In this document: piece by piece, positions 1 through 12,209 of the stretch | Numbering within the stretch: position 1 is the first letter of the stretch | How the letters are laid out: the number at the start of each line of letters is the position of its first letter | Assembly (NCBI RefSeq): GCF_007565055.1 | Contig: NC_044553.1 | Span: 127,184,978 to 127,248,977 of the forward strand | DNA from: Rhinopithecus roxellana | Taxonomy: Eukaryota; Chordata; Mammalia; Primates; Cercopithecidae | Length of the DNA: 64,000 bases | Direction of reading: 5' to 3' | Notes under the pieces: model-generated | Seen by the model: the letters and a program-made list of their open reading frames with translations, nothing else | Databases searched by the model: none | What the model was told of the DNA's origin: nothing | Program-made: the position numbers and the translations under genes

Positions 1-129
1 CTGATCTTTAGCTTCACAAAATCAAGTCAGCATATTGTTACTCTGGCCAGCTCTTTGCACCCCCGCCCCTTCTGCGCAGGCATACGTTTCACTTGTAATA
101 CAGTCAGACTCATTTGTTGAAGTACGAAC

Positions 130-1082
130 TTCATCTTTGTGCTCACACCCTGGCTGATTTTTTTAAAGTTTATGTAGAGTAAAAATGTATTTTTTTGTTG
201 TACAGTTCTATTGGGTTTGACAAATGCATACTCTTGCGTTCACCACTGCGATACCATCACTCCCTACATTTTCCCATGCTACCTCTTCATTGATAATACC
301 TCTCCCCATTTTCCAGCCCCAGGTAACCACCAATCTCTTTTTTCTCCTATAATTTTGCCTTTCTCAGAGTAATATAAATAAAATCATACAATATGTAGTT
401 TTTGGTCTTCCTTCATTTTTAGATTCATCTATTTTTGTTGCATGAATCAAGGGTTTTTTTTTTTAATCATCTCATTATATGGATGTACAGCAGTTTGTTT
501 GTCAATCAGCTGAAGGAAATCTGGAGGGCTTTCAAATTTTGGCAATTATGAATAAAGCAGTTCTCACTTTTTCTGTACAAGTCTGTGTGTGTGAGACATA
601 AGTTTCCGTTTCCCAGAAATGAGAATGCTAGTAATACGGTAGGTGTATGTTTTACTTTGTGTAACCTGATAAACTATTTTCTAAAGTTGCTATACCATTT
701 GCTTTCCAGAGGAAATGTGTAAGAGCTCAGTTGTTCCACCACATCCTCACCAGCATTTGTTCTGCAGTTTTTCAAAAGACATTCTAATAGGTGCGTATTT
801 GTACTGCAATATAGTTTTAATTCACCATTCTCTAATGATAATGTTGAGCATATTTTCATACGCATATCTGACATTTATATACCTTTTTTGGAAAAGTATC
901 TGTTTAACTCTTTTACCATTTTTTTATTGCGTTATTTGTTTTCTTACTGTTGACTTTTGAGTGTTCCTTATGGATACAAACTCTATTCAAATGAAATTTG
1001 CAATGATTTTCTTCCAGCATGTAATTTATCTTCATAATCTCTTAACAGTATCTACAGCAGAGCAAAAGACTTTAGGAAGTAC
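130..1082 (-). mobile_element. Old L1 (L1M class) 3' part, antisense
   Basis: The plus strand reads as the reverse complement of the end of L1 ORF2 and the start of its 3' UTR. Recognisable L1 stretches include the tttgacaaatgcatac segment near 216, the aattatgaataaagcag segment near 544, and the ccacatcctcaccagcattt segment near 737. Many substitutions and indels break all frames, so it is an ancient copy. It continues beyond the Alu at 1083-1381. Subfamily not resolved by eye. Confidence 0.85.
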
Positions 1083-1381
1083 GGGCTCAGCATGTTGGCT
1101 CATGCCTATAATCCCAGCACTTTGGGAGGTCGAGGCAGACAGTTTGCGTGAGGCCAGGGATTCAAGACCAGCCTGGGCAAATGTCAAAACCCTGTCTCTA
1201 CAAAAAAAAAAAAAGCCAAAATTAGCCAGGCATGGTGATGTGCACTTGTGGTCCCAGCTACTTGGGAGGCTGAGGTGGGAGGATCCTTTGAGCCCGGGAG
1301 GTTGAGGCTGCAGTGAGCCATGATCATGCCACTGCACTCCAGCCTGGGTGACAGAGTGAGACCCTGTCTCAAAAAAAAAAA
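1083..1381 (+). mobile_element. AluJ-like SINE
   Basis: A dimeric Alu with a middle A-rich linker near 1201-1213 and an A tail at 1371-1381. The right arm has the older diagnostic reading gttgaggctgcagtgagcc and gatcatgccactgcactcc, which favours AluJ. It is inserted inside the antisense L1M, whose sequence resumes directly after the A tail. ORFs over this interval on both strands are Alu translations. Confidence 0.93.
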
Positions 1382-1895
1382 TGTCCAATTTATCCATTGT
1401 CTTTCTATTTATAGGTCACGTTTTCGGTGCAGTAACTAAGAAACGCTTGCCCAACCTAAATGAAGCAGAATTTGTCCCATATTTTCCTCTAGAAATATTA
1501 AAGGTTTACATTTAGGTCATAACCCCTTTTTAGTTACTCTTGTGTAAGGGGCTAGGTGTACATCGAGGTTCATTTTTTTATTATGGATGTCCAATTCTTA
1601 TAGGACTATTTGTTGAAAAGACTATCTCTTCTCTCGAACTTTTGTTGAAATTCAGATGACTGTATTAGTATGGGTTAATTTCTAAATTCTCAATTCTGTT
1701 CCATAGATCTATGTATCTACACTATTGACAATAAGACTGTCATGATTACTGTAGCTTTGTAGTAATGGGTAAAAGTAGGTAGTGTTAGTCTTCAAGCTTT
1801 GTTGTTTTTTTCCAAAATTGTTTTAGATATTATAGTCTCTCTGCCTTTCCTGCTAAATTTTAGAATTAGCTTGTTAATATGTACAAGTCTTCAAG
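1382..1895 (-). mobile_element. Old L1M ORF2 segment, antisense (continuation)
   Basis: Continues the L1 interrupted by the AluJ. Landmarks are the gtccaatttatcc join at 1382, the tttgttgaaaagactatc stretch near 1608 and the gattactgtagctttgtagt stretch near 1744. It ends abruptly near 1895, where a sense-oriented L1 segment starts. Confidence 0.85.
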
Positions 1896-1904
1896 TCTCA
1901 TCAA

Positions 1905-3310
1905 ATGAGGGATTGCAATAAAATGATAGAAATTACATACAAGAACCAAATAGAAATTCTGCAATTGAAAAGTATAATATAGCAAATGAAAATCCACAAG
2001 AAGGATTCAGCAGCAGATTTGATCTAACAGAATAAAGAACCAGGGAAATGTAAATTTTAAGATAGGTCAATTGAGATTACCAGTCTGGGGAAACAGATAA
2101 AAAGAATAAGAAAAATGAACAGAGCCTCAGAGACTGGGAGACACCATCAATTGTACAAACACATGCATAATGGGAACTCCAGAAGCAGAGGGGAAAGCGG
2201 AAAGATCACAAAGATAGCTGGAAGAAATAATGACCTCATACTTTCTAAACATAATACAAAAAGTTAATCAGCATATCCAAGAGGCCTGATAAATTCCAAA
2301 TAAAATAAAAAACTCAATGAACTCCACACCTAAGCACGTAACAGTCAAGCTGACAGAAGACAATGACAAAGAGAGACTCTTCAAAGCAAGCAAGAAAAAA
2401 AAATCTCATGGTACAAGGGCTCAACAACAAGATCAACAGCTGACTTGTCATGAAAAATAATGGAAGTCAAAAGGCAATGGGATGTTGTATTAAACATCGT
2501 CTTAAGAAAAAGATTATCAACCAAGAATTTTGTATTTAGTAAAATTATCCTTCAAAAACGAAGGGAAAATTAAGACATTCCCAGCTTTTAAAAACTGAGA
2601 GCATCCATCATTAATCCACCTGCTTTACAAGAAACTCTAGAGTCTTTTGGCTAAAATGAAAAAACAAACAATGGATAGAGTAATCAGAAGCCATACAACA
2701 AATAAAGAGCCCTGGTAAATGTAATTACATAGGTAAATATAAAAGACAATGCCAATGTACTTTAATAAACATTTTCTACTTCCATAGGGATCAAAATACA
2801 ACTGAATAAATCAAAAGTTATTAAACTGTGCTTATATACTTATGATACATAAAAATGTAATTTATATGACAATAATAAACATAAAAGGGGATAAACTTTG
2901 AAGCAATATTTCTGTAAGCTACTAAAATAAAGTTAGTATTAATTTGAACTGGATTGGTTTATGGCGATGATTGTAATCTTCAGGGAAAACACTAAGAGCA
3001 TAATTTTTTAATGTAGTAAAAGGAACAGTAAGGGAATTAAAGTGTACTCTAGAGAACACATATTTAATACACAAGAAGGCAGTGAGAGGAACAAAAATGA
3101 CCTACGACATACAGAAAACAAATATAAAAACCCCAGTTGTAAATCTTACCTTATCTGTCATTACATTAAATATTAAAAAATAAAATAATACAGTTGAAAG
3201 GCACAGATTGGCAGAATGGATTAAAACAAGAACAACATGATCAGACTATATGCTATCTACAAGAGATTCACTTTAGACTGAAAGATACACGTAGGTTTAA
3301 ATACTTAGGC
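1905..3310 (+). mobile_element. Old L1M ORF1 to ORF2 start, sense
   Basis: Reads as decayed L1 ORF1 (agcagatttgatctaacag near 2009; aatgaacagagcctcagaga near 2113; accaagaattttgtatttagtaa near 2520). A long inter-ORF region follows, then the beginning of the ORF2 endonuclease region (ttggcagaatggatta near 3208; ctatctacaagagattcactt near 3251). The long inter-ORF spacer is typical of old L1M families. All frames are broken. Its orientation opposes the preceding L1M, as in a 5'-inverted (twin-primed) insertion, although the two parts may be separate insertions. Confidence 0.82.
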
Positions 3311-4559
3311 TGAAACCTAACCCTAATCCAATAATGATAATTTATTATATTACAGATTCGTAGGTCAAAAGTCTGGCATAGGTCATAAACCCATTCAGTA
3401 ATGGGCTGAAATCAAGGTATCAGCAGGGCTGCCATTCCGTTCCTTTCTATTCCATCTTGTCAGAGGCAGAAGATGCCTCTCCATAGTAGATGCACAACAG
3501 AAAGGAGTGTATATATTAATAAGAAGATACAGTCAAGAATGAATTGCAGCTTCATTGGTAATATTGGTAATATCTGAAACCACTACACATTTTCTGGCCT
3601 TAAAAAATTAAGCAAGTGGGTAGTAAATAGAAAGCCAGGATTCTATCTGTTGAAGTGAGAGTTTACAGATAAACAAGGGAGGAGGCTATGATGTAACTGA
3701 TTAAATACAGATATAAATGGGTATACAGAGAAATATTTATAGAATGTTTATATGTATGTGTATATGTGTATGGTCATTATACACACATATATTCTCTTGC
3801 TTTGGAAGCTGAGAGGACTTAGAAGCAATAGCACTCCAATATAAATTAACTTCCTTCACACCCACTTCCTGATTTCTAATACCATTCTCTACTGAAAGGA
3901 ACTGGGGCTCTTGGAAATGGCTAGTTCTAGGACTGGAGAAAAAAACAGAATATAAGTGTGGAATATCTTGTAGTGACAGAATGTAAGAAAGAAAATGTAA
4001 TTAAAAACATAGAATCATGCTGGGTATGTCAAAGGAACAAAGGAGCTAACACAATGTGCTTCCAGTGGCCAATGCTGGAGCAATTTGAGTAACAAAATAA
4101 ACAGTCATGTCGGGTTATAACCCAGAGTATAAAATAAATATCTAGGAGTTTCTACTGAAAGAAGCAAATGATTGAGTCAATTGATAAATGAGGGAGAAGG
4201 GACAAATTTACCTTTCAGAATTCCAAATGATTTCTGTAGCTTTCCCTCCAGGAGGTATAGAATAATGCCCTAGTCCCTAAAGCGTGAGTTGTGCATTGTG
4301 ACTTCCTTCCAAAGTATGCAGAGTACTACGTGAAGAAGGGAATAACTTTACAGGGAAGCAACGTGGCAGACACCACCTCAGCCAGACAATAAGGTTCTCA
4401 TCAAAGCTGACAAGTTGCATTGATAGCATGATGAGAACTGTACTTGACCTATGTGGTCTTCCTCTCAAAAACCCATAACCCCAGTCTATGGATAATAAAA
4501 ACATTGTACAATTCCCGATTTATGTGTATTCTAAAAAATATGTGACCAGTCATCCCCAA
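3311..4559. other. Mostly unassigned sequence
   Basis: AT-rich sequence with no supported gene. Around 3350-3470 there is weak resemblance to an old LTR/MaLR-type repeat (taggtcaaaagtctg, then gctgaaatcaaggtatcag), too diverged to name. The 75-residue minus-strand ORF at 4277-4504 has no recognisable features. Confidence 0.5.
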
Positions 4560-4885
4560 AAATGTCAGGGTCATCAAAAACAATGTAAGTCAGAGAAACT
4601 GTTGCAGCCAAGCAGAGCATGGGAGGACATGACAGCTAAATGCAATGTGGTATCTTGGACAGGATCCCAGAACAGAGAAAGGCTAGTAGATGAAAAGGAT
4701 GGAAATATGAAAGCATGGAGGTCAGTTAATATGTCAATACTGGTTTATGAATCTTGATAAATGTCTGGTACTAAATGTAAGATGTTAACAGTGGGATAAT
4801 GGGGATGTGGTATGCAGGAATGTTGTGCTGTCTTCACTATGTTTCTGTAAACCAGAAACTATTCTAAAATACAAAGATTATTTTC
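4560..4885 (+). mobile_element. Old LINE 3'-end-like repeat
   Basis: Contains acatgacagctaaatgcaat near 4629, followed by a tcttggacaggatccc motif, and ends near an A-rich stretch. This matches the 3' terminal segment of an ancient L1M-type interspersed repeat. A related copy, also sense, lies at 33390-33985. Family name uncertain; the 89-residue ORF overlapping it is not a gene. Confidence 0.5.
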
Positions 4886-5249
4886 AAAAAATTTAAAGAC
4901 AGTGGTACATGTCATAGCAAATATATGTACCAGGACTGAGAATTAATTTTTCACACCAAATTTCAGCACATGATTCTCATCCAAGCTGCTCGTATGTGTG
5001 TGTAGTAAACACACGGACAGTGTCCACACTCCCCTGCTCTTCTCCCAAGTTCATGCTGGTTGAGCTATGTGGTTAGTGAACAACACTGCCAAGAGAATGG
5101 GTTAAGATCATATCACCATGTTTTAAACAAAGAATTTAAAATAATTACTGTGGGCATGAAAAGAGAAGCCTGGTCCAGTTCTGATTGTGTTTATACCCAA
5201 AAATCAAAGCTATAAGGTGAAAAGAAAATACTATTTATCTTCCTTTTCC

Positions 5250-5350
5250 TCACAACAATCCTCTGAAATCAGGTGAGATTTTAATCCTATTTTTTGCAAC
5301 ACAGAGGCCCCCATGTTTTCCGGGTCACAGATCTGATCAGTGGCAGCCAG
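5250..5350 (-). mobile_element. MIR SINE fragment
   Basis: The order cctcacaacaatcctctgaa, then a decayed gaggaaactgaggc equivalent, then ggtcacagatctgatcagtggcag follows the reverse complement of the MIR core. The flanks 4886-5249 and 5351-5808 show nothing I can assign. Confidence 0.6.
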
Positions 5351-5808
5351 GGCCTGTACTTTCTGTTGCATATTAGCACGAATACAGGGAAGGTGTTAGA
5401 ACAGTTCCTAGTAAGTAGGTATTCTAATATCAGCATTAAATATTATTATTACTGTTACTAACTGAAAATGAAGTGCAGAAGTAAACTCTGAAGACTTTTG
5501 TAGCTCTGCATTACCACTTCTCTAAATATATGAAATCACAAGCAAGCCTGAACCTGCACTAGGGGATGTCTCCTGGACTAACGGAGTTGCTCTGATGTCT
5601 TAGCACTCCGATTTACAGTTGTCTAGATGCCATTTATGTAAACCCATTTCCTGTAACAGCATATTACTTTGTAAGTATAATAGAACTATAATAAAGTCTA
5701 TAAAATATTAAGAGAGAAGCTATTTTTCTATTTTACAAAGGCTGCTGAACAGTACGTGAACATTTAGTCTCCACATCTGCATCAGGTGTCATTGTAACCT
5801 AAGGGATT

Positions 5809-6142
5809 TCTGATTGTGTCTTTTTTTTTTTTTTTTTTTTTTTTTTTGAGATGGAGTCTCCATCTGTCACCTAGGCTAGAGTGCAATGGCATGATCTTGG
5901 CGCACCACAACCCCTGCCTCCCAGGCTCAAGCGATTCTCCTGCCTCAGCCTCCTAGTAACTGGGATTGCAGGCATGCACCATCACACCTGGCTAATTTTT
6001 GTATTTTTAGTAGAGATGGCATTGCACCATGTTGGCCAGGCTGGTCTCGAACTCCTGACCTCAAGTGATTCACCCGCCTCGGCCTCCCAAAGTGCTGGGA
6101 TTACAGGCATGAGCCACCATGCCCGGTCTGATTGTGTCTTTT
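5809..6142 (-). mobile_element. AluS-like SINE with target-site duplication
   Basis: The Alu body is at about 5825-6126 on the minus strand, beginning with a T tract on the plus strand and ending in gagccaccatgcccgg. The 16-base direct repeat tctgattgtgtctttt flanks it at 5809-5824 and 6127-6142. This is the expected result of target-primed reverse transcription. The 87-residue ORF at 5881-6144 is Alu translation. Confidence 0.96.
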
Positions 6143-7405
6143 AATCAGAATGCCATCCACAGACTGCCTTGAAGTGATGAGAGACTCTCCACACAGACCC
6201 TAAAGCCCTGATACAGAATTTCTTCAGTTCTCCTTCCTGGGCTACCTAGAAGGCAAAAGATGGAGTGATCTCTGGTTCTGACCAGACTCACCATAGGATA
6301 CCAACACAGGTGGGAGGGACGTGCTAAGAGTCAAGAGGGCAGACAATGTGCACCCCAGTGCTCCCTGGGCTTCCCTGACAAAATGACCTCCTATGGTCCA
6401 TGAGCCATGTTTCTATTCCTGGGCACTATGGGTTTATTGGACTCACTGAGGAGCACTATGCTGTTAAGTAATATTCTGATAAGTTCTTGTGTATTTCATC
6501 AAACAAGCAAAATCATGTCAACAGTTTGAAGTCTAGTCCTTCAGAAGAAAAAATTAACTTTTTTTGGCTTGTTCATTCTTAACTTGTATAAATTGTAAGC
6601 TGTTCACAGTTTACCACGTATTTCTGGTGAAGTCAAATTTAATTTCTACAGAACAACTAATGTTAACAGTAAATAAATGTGGTTTGTTTTCTCAATTTTC
6701 AGTGGTGTCATATATCAAAGAAGTAAAATCAATTTCAGGTGTTATGATTTGTGAAGCATTATTCACTTAAAAATGTATTGCTCAAAATTTGTTCTGATTT
6801 TACCATAATGTGCATTTGATTTTTTAAAAGTTGTAACAAAACAAATAACAAATACCTCACTTGGAACATCATGGGGAATTTATACCCTTAACATTGGCAT
6901 TAATGTTTTAAACATTCTTTAATAAATTCTTGGCACACAAAAATTTAGCCTAAGAGGTTAGATAGAATATACTCTTTGTTCTCAAATAATTATTTGCCTA
7001 TTTCCTTAACTTGATGACAGTTTTTATGCCCTGCAGGCAGTTTTATGCCCACATATTTTGTGCTACCTTTAAATTCAACCATAAAAGAGAGTACACCACA
7101 ACATGTTCTTTTCGATTATTTTACTTTTTTACATTTGTTAAAGGAAGCGATGAAAAGCAAATACTTGTTGGTTTGTTAAGCATTTTACCAAATATAAGTT
7201 GATGTGTTAAGTGCAAGGGTCATTTGAATAACGTGCTTTGAGTAGCTGTGACGGATCGTTGTTCTGTAGGGTGATATTACGTGTGTATATTTTACCAATC
7301 AGAGTTAGATTGTGGGATGTACTAGAAACAAGATGTTACTTGAAAACATCAGGCACGTATGCTGAGTGATAATATGCTGGCAGTGAACACCATTTTTCTG
7401 AGGAC
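6143..7405. other. Unassigned, AT-rich
   Basis: No gene, RNA gene or clear repeat recognised. The short ORFs at 6564-6770 and 7011-7202 have no splice context or known motifs. Confidence 0.5.
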
Positions 7406-7577
7406 TACACACTCCAACAACATACTTTATTTATCAAAATAATCCATTTCACTGCAAATAACAATGGTGGTGCTGGTACAAAATGTTGGAGTACACACAT
7501 TCCAACAACACACTTTATTGATCAAAATAACCCAGTTCACTGCAGGTAAAAGTGGTGGCGCTGGTACAAAATTTGGT
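7406..7577. repeat. 86-bp tandem duplication
   Basis: Two adjacent copies, 7406-7491 and 7492-7577, share the core ccaacaacatactttattta (second copy cacactttattgatc) and end in ctggtacaaaat. They differ by about ten substitutions and a 2-base indel. It looks like an old local duplication of otherwise unassigned sequence. Confidence 0.9.
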
Positions 7578-8160
7578 TGAAAAATTTTGCTTGTTGAAAG
7601 AAGCCTGTTGAAAAAGTATTTATTTACACGAGCATCTGGTGTGTTCTCTGTGGTGCAGGAAAAATTTAAATGAAATCTGCACTGGATATCAAGTTACATT
7701 CACAAAGATTACATTGATCTACGCTATCATAAAACTACCCCTTGCCACACAGACTTACCACTGGATAATTTCAAACCATTTATTTTCTGCTAATCTCATA
7801 GTTTAATATGGCAACTCTCTGTGGCTTCTGTTGCTTTCATTTGTATTTTCTATTTTAATGAGATGAGATTGATTTTTCTGTTAACTTTCTATTTGGATCT
7901 TTCCTGTGTGTCCATATCCCATTTACATTATATACACACTTCCCTGTTGCATTGTGTGTTTTATGGATTCATGTTTTTGGGATCGATTTGTGGGACTGCT
8001 CTGTTTAGCAGGAACATTATGTGTTAGGGTACTTTCAGTTACAAGTCATACAATCAAATGTAAATTAAACTTAAGTGGAAAATAAAAGCTAATATATTGG
8101 ATTGTGTAACTAGCAAAATCAGAACCAGGCATGGGTTAAGGCGAGGAAAAATTCAGGTCT
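7578..8160. other. Unassigned sequence
   Basis: No supported gene. The ORF at 7821-8027 is AT-rich and codes a low-complexity hydrophobic peptide; no start context or partner exon is visible. Confidence 0.45.
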
Positions 8161-8280
8161 CTCTCTCTGTGTCTCCCTCTCTGTGTGTCTCTCTCTCTGT
8201 GTCTCCCTCTCTGTGTGTCTCTCTCTCTGTGTCTCCCTCTCTCTGTGTGTCTCTCTCTCTGTCTTCCTCTCTCCCCCTCC
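8161..8280. repeat. 30-bp pyrimidine/GT minisatellite
   Basis: Units at 8161-8190 and 8191-8220 are identical (ctctctctgtgtctccctct followed by ctgtgtgtct). A third, slightly expanded unit follows and then decays into CT-rich sequence. Because 30 is a multiple of three, a repetitive ORF (8097-8315) results; it is not a gene. Confidence 0.92.
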
Positions 8281-8705
8281 ATTTCTTAGCTCTGCTTTCT
8301 TCCATGGGGTCTTAACTCACAGGCAGACTCTCTGGAAGGTTTTCTATGTTGTGCATTGATTTGTTTCTTGTGGCCCATGGTATTTAGTTGGTGCACTCTC
8401 TGCTGAGTCTGTCTAGACTCACTCCACACACTTCTACTGCAGACAGGTCATTAACAGACCTGTTTTCATGCATTGTGGGGTAAGACACCACAGCCAATCA
8501 TCTACCACCCCAGCACCCCATAGCTTTCTCAGTCACTTTTTCTAAGCATTGCCAAACACCGATTCTGTGGTCCTGCTCCTGGAGAGTGCTATCAATGGTA
8601 CTGGGCCTTTTCTGAAACCTTGTTAAAAATGAGCCTTCTTAGCCTTTCCTGCACCACAAATCCATCAGGTTGAATCACAGCCAAAACAATTCTGCATTTA
8701 CATCT

Positions 8706-8800
8706 TATCTCCTTCCCTCCCTTCCTCCCTCCTTCCCTCCCTCCCTCCCTCCCTCCCTCCCTCCCTTCCTTCCTTCCTCTCTCCCTCCCTCCTTCTTTCT
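8706..8800. repeat. (CCCT/CCTT)n polypyrimidine tract
   Basis: About 95 bases of only C and T on the plus strand, built from ccctccctt-type units. It creates mirror ORFs rich in Ser/Leu/Pro on plus and Gly/Glu/Arg on minus, which are artefacts. Such tracts can form triplex DNA; no function is shown here. Confidence 0.93.
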
Positions 8801-9229
8801 CAGCACTGCAGATTGCACTGACTTTGCACTGTCACAAGCAGAGGTGACACTTGGCTCCCTCCCTGCTGGGGTCTGTGGAGACTGGGAGACAGAGGCCTGC
8901 CTGTGATCCCCACTGCACACTAAACTAAGCAAATAACAACAAAGAATCTCTGCTTCCATCTCTTTGGTGTCACCTAAAAAGGAGTAATCTGGAAGAAAAC
9001 ATATTCATATATGTGTATCAAGTGAATGAAACCAACCAGAATTCTTGGAGAAATGAACTAGAACATGGAATACCCCCTAATTACAAATGGCCTCTGGGTA
9101 GTGCAAACTAGGGCAGGCCAAAATAGTGTTGAATAGGCTTTGAACATAAAATTAACTTCAAATAACAGCCCACAAAAGTAGGCCAGAATGTGCACTCGAA
9201 AACTCATCCATTTATTTCTTGCTAAAACA

Positions 9230-9830
9230 ATAGATTTAAACACCAGAGTCTCATAATTTCATACTCAAAATGTCCAGAATACAATACAGAGTGACTCATC
9301 AAATTAAAACAAATGTGAATTACAACAGGAATTAGAAATCAGCAGACATCAACACCAAGAGATCACACATGGTAGCCTTGTCTAACGAGGGTTTTAAAGC
9401 AGTGAACAAATAAGGTTTGTACCTTAGTTAATATATTGTATAGTCAGTTTCCTTGCTCTGATCATAGTATATTGGGAGATTCTGGGTAAAGGGTACACAA
9501 GTAACTCTCTATAGTATTACTGAAGTTTCTAAGTGAAGGCAAAATTATTGGTAAATGAAAAGTTTTAAAAAGTAGAGCAACTTTTATATGCACAGTAACA
9601 TGGAAAATTATTTAAATTGTCAAAAGAAGCCAGATACACACACATAGACAAATGCATCCTGTGTGATTCCTTTTTTCTGAAGTCCAAGAACAAAGTGGTC
9701 TATGGTGGCAGAGTATCTGTGTCAGGAACTTGGCCAATCCTCTCTCAGTTACAATTAAAAATGTCTAGATATTGGCCAAAGGACACACAACAGATTTTAA
9801 AGGATTTGTTGAAGAAAATCCATTGAATCT
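9230..9830 (+). mobile_element. Old L1M fragments, sense
   Basis: The stretch catactcaaaatgtccagaa near 9261 and the tttaaagcag stretch near 9393 match L1M internal sequence. The caaaagaagccagatacac stretch near 9620 with tgaagtccaagaacaaag near 9678 matches an L1M end region. The pieces are heavily mutated and may be a mosaic of two fragments. Confidence 0.6.
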
Positions 9831-11396
9831 GGTTAGAAACAGTGGAGTCTGTAGCATTCGAGCCAGGGGTTGTTCACATCCAATCCAAGCTCCATAACAT
9901 GTAAACTCTGCCCTGGAAAACAGGGCCTCCCATGAGTACTAACAGCGCCACAGCCCTGTCACATAAGGATGACTTTATTTGGAGCAGAGTGCAGAAAAAT
10001 CCTCCTGAAAAAAAATCCCCTAAAGTCCATGGAAAAATCCCAGGGATATTGTTCAAACAATATAGATTTCAGTGACAATCTTGGGAGGCTAATGTTGCTG
10101 TGACATCACGGGGAAAGTAAGAAAAAGCTGATCAACCAGAAATTTAACATGAAGATCCAGCAAGAGAGACAGCAAAGAGGGCCTTGCTACGATGTCACTC
10201 ATCTGGGACCAACTTAGAAGAGGCTGGAGAGGGCCTTTGGAACTAAAAGTCCCTGGCTGAATACAGGGCAGACTTCTTAACTTCCTCAGTTTTAAAAATC
10301 CAACAGCAAAGGACAGGAAACGAACTCGCTCAAGCAGTTTAAAGACGAGCTGTGACTAACCAGTTGTCACCAGTAAAGTGCCAGATCCACTGGGAACACT
10401 TAGGAATCCTGACTTAAAAAGATAGAAAACACCAGTAAAAAAAAGACAGAGACGGAGCAGACAACATCAGAGGCCATATGTACGGAGGTAAACATGCCAC
10501 AGACTTAGTCTGGGCAAGTCAGTAAACAAACAAAACATTGCAATAACACAGCCTGGGGATATCAGAATACAGAGCTGCTACAATATATTATCTAAAATAT
10601 GCAGTTTTCAACAAAAACTTATGAAACATTGAAAGAAACAGGAAAGTGTAACCCATGCCTAGAGGGAAAGTCATTCAATAGAAACTTTCTTTGAGAGGGT
10701 CCAGATGTTGGGCTTAACAGACAAAGACTATAAAGAAGATACTATAAATATACTCAAAGAACCGAAGGAAACTACGCTGGCAGAATTAAGGGAAATATGA
10801 TGATGGTTCACCAGATAGAGACTGTCAATATAGAACAGAATAAAAATGAACCAAATGAAAATTCTGGATTTGAAAGGACAGTAAATAAAATTAGACATTT
10901 ACCGGAGGCACTCAACAGCAGATTTGAGCTGACAGAAGAAATAATCAGTGAACGTAATGATCATTCTGTAAAGATTATCCACTCTCAAGACCAGCAGAAA
11001 GGAAAACGAAGGAAGTAAAAGAAACACAGCTTCAGACACCTGCGGGACTTCAGACACCTGTGGGACTTCAGACACCTGTGGGACTTCAGACACCTGTGGG
11101 ATTTCAGTCAGTGCTTCACCACCGGTGAGATGGTATCAGAACAAGAGGCTGCGAAGGAGAGAAAATATGTTCTAAAAAATAATAGTTGAAAACTTTCAAA
11201 ATTTGACTCAAACTTCAATCTGCATGTCCAATAAGCTTAAGGAACTCCAAGCAGGAGAAACGCAATGCAGTCCACACCTAGACACATGACTGTCAAATTG
11301 TTCAAAGCCAAAGACAAAAAGGTAATCTACGATGACAGAAATAATACAGTTGCCTCAGGGCTGTGAGAAATTTGACTGTAAACTGTTTTAAAATGT
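9831..11396 (+). mobile_element. Old L1M 5' region and ORF1, sense
   Basis: The part from about 10560 is decayed L1 ORF1: agaaactttctttgagaggg-type leader, then ctcaacagcagatttgagct near 10911 and the tccacacctagacacatgac stretch near 11271. The part from 9831 to 10560 is probably its 5' UTR and leader, less certain. The 73-residue ORF at 10797-11018 is a surviving scrap of this ORF1, not a gene. It contains the 18-bp minisatellite at 11030-11101. Confidence 0.72.
11030..11101. repeat. 18-bp minisatellite, four copies
   Basis: Four perfect-length head-to-tail units (cttcagacacctgtggga; the first has one C/T difference) at 11030-11047, 11048-11065, 11066-11083 and 11084-11101. The unit resembles the L1 ORF1 segment cagagacctgtgggac, so it appears to have expanded from within the host L1M. 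Confidence 0.95.
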
Positions 11397-11710
11397 GGCT
11401 GAGCGCAGTGGCTCATGCCTCTAATCCTGGCACTTTGGGAGGCTGAGGTCGGTGGATCACCTGAGACCAGGAGTTCAAGACCAGCCTGGCTAACATGGCA
11501 AAGCCCCATCTCTACTAAAAATGCAAAAACTAACCAGGCATGGTGGCAAATACCTGCAATCCCAGCTACTTGGGAGGCTGAGGCAGGAGAATTGCTTGAA
11601 CCCAGGGGGCGGAGGTTGCAGTAAGCCAAGATCGCACCACTGTACTCCAGCCTGGGTGACAGAGCGAGACACTGTCTCAAGAAAAAAAAAAAGAAAATGT
11701 TTTAAAATGT
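11384..11710 (+). mobile_element. AluS-like SINE with target-site duplication
   Basis: Alu body 11397-11697 in sense with A tail at 11681-11697. It is flanked by the 13-base direct repeat tgttttaaaatgt at 11384-11396 and 11698-11710. The ORFs on both strands here are Alu translations. Confidence 0.96.
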
Positions 11711-12209
11711 AAGTTTTACTATTATTCAGGTATGATGAGACCAATAAATCAAGATATGATTGTCACTGAAAAGACTGCTACTCATGGTTTTTAAGAGACT
11801 AGGGCACACCATGACACTGGGCGGTCACAGGAGAGGAAGAAAACATGGGTAAGGCCCTTTACTGCGGTTTCCATGGGAGAGAACAGGCAAAGAAGAATAA
11901 ACAGGTTTACAATTCCCAGTTTTAACAATTTCACTGGGCTCTGGGACGGGGCTGTTCCCAGTTTCCCTGGGATGATTAGTACTGAATAATGACCCAAGTG
12001 TGAGAACCCTGTGAAAGCTCTACAAAGAAGGGGGTTGAGGTGTGGCCTTCTGACTAGTTGGTCTGCATGTGAGAAGCATGTTCCTGAGAAAGTTGTTTGC
12101 TTTCTTCAGAATTAGCTAAATAACCCTAGGAGGGGAGACCACCCCACTGTCAGGAAGGCCCCAGGATGTCAAAGCATCAGGATGAAAAGACCTGTGGCAT
12201 GAAAGGGCA
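11711..12209. other. Unassigned sequence
   Basis: No gene supported. May include decayed LINE or LTR material, but I could not place it. Confidence 0.4.

Noticed and set aside
1032..1397. 121-codon minus-strand ORF
   Set aside because: Translation of the AluJ and its A tail in antisense.
11327..11744. Overlapping ORFs of 63-117 codons on both strands
   Set aside because: Alu translations from the copy at 11397-11697.
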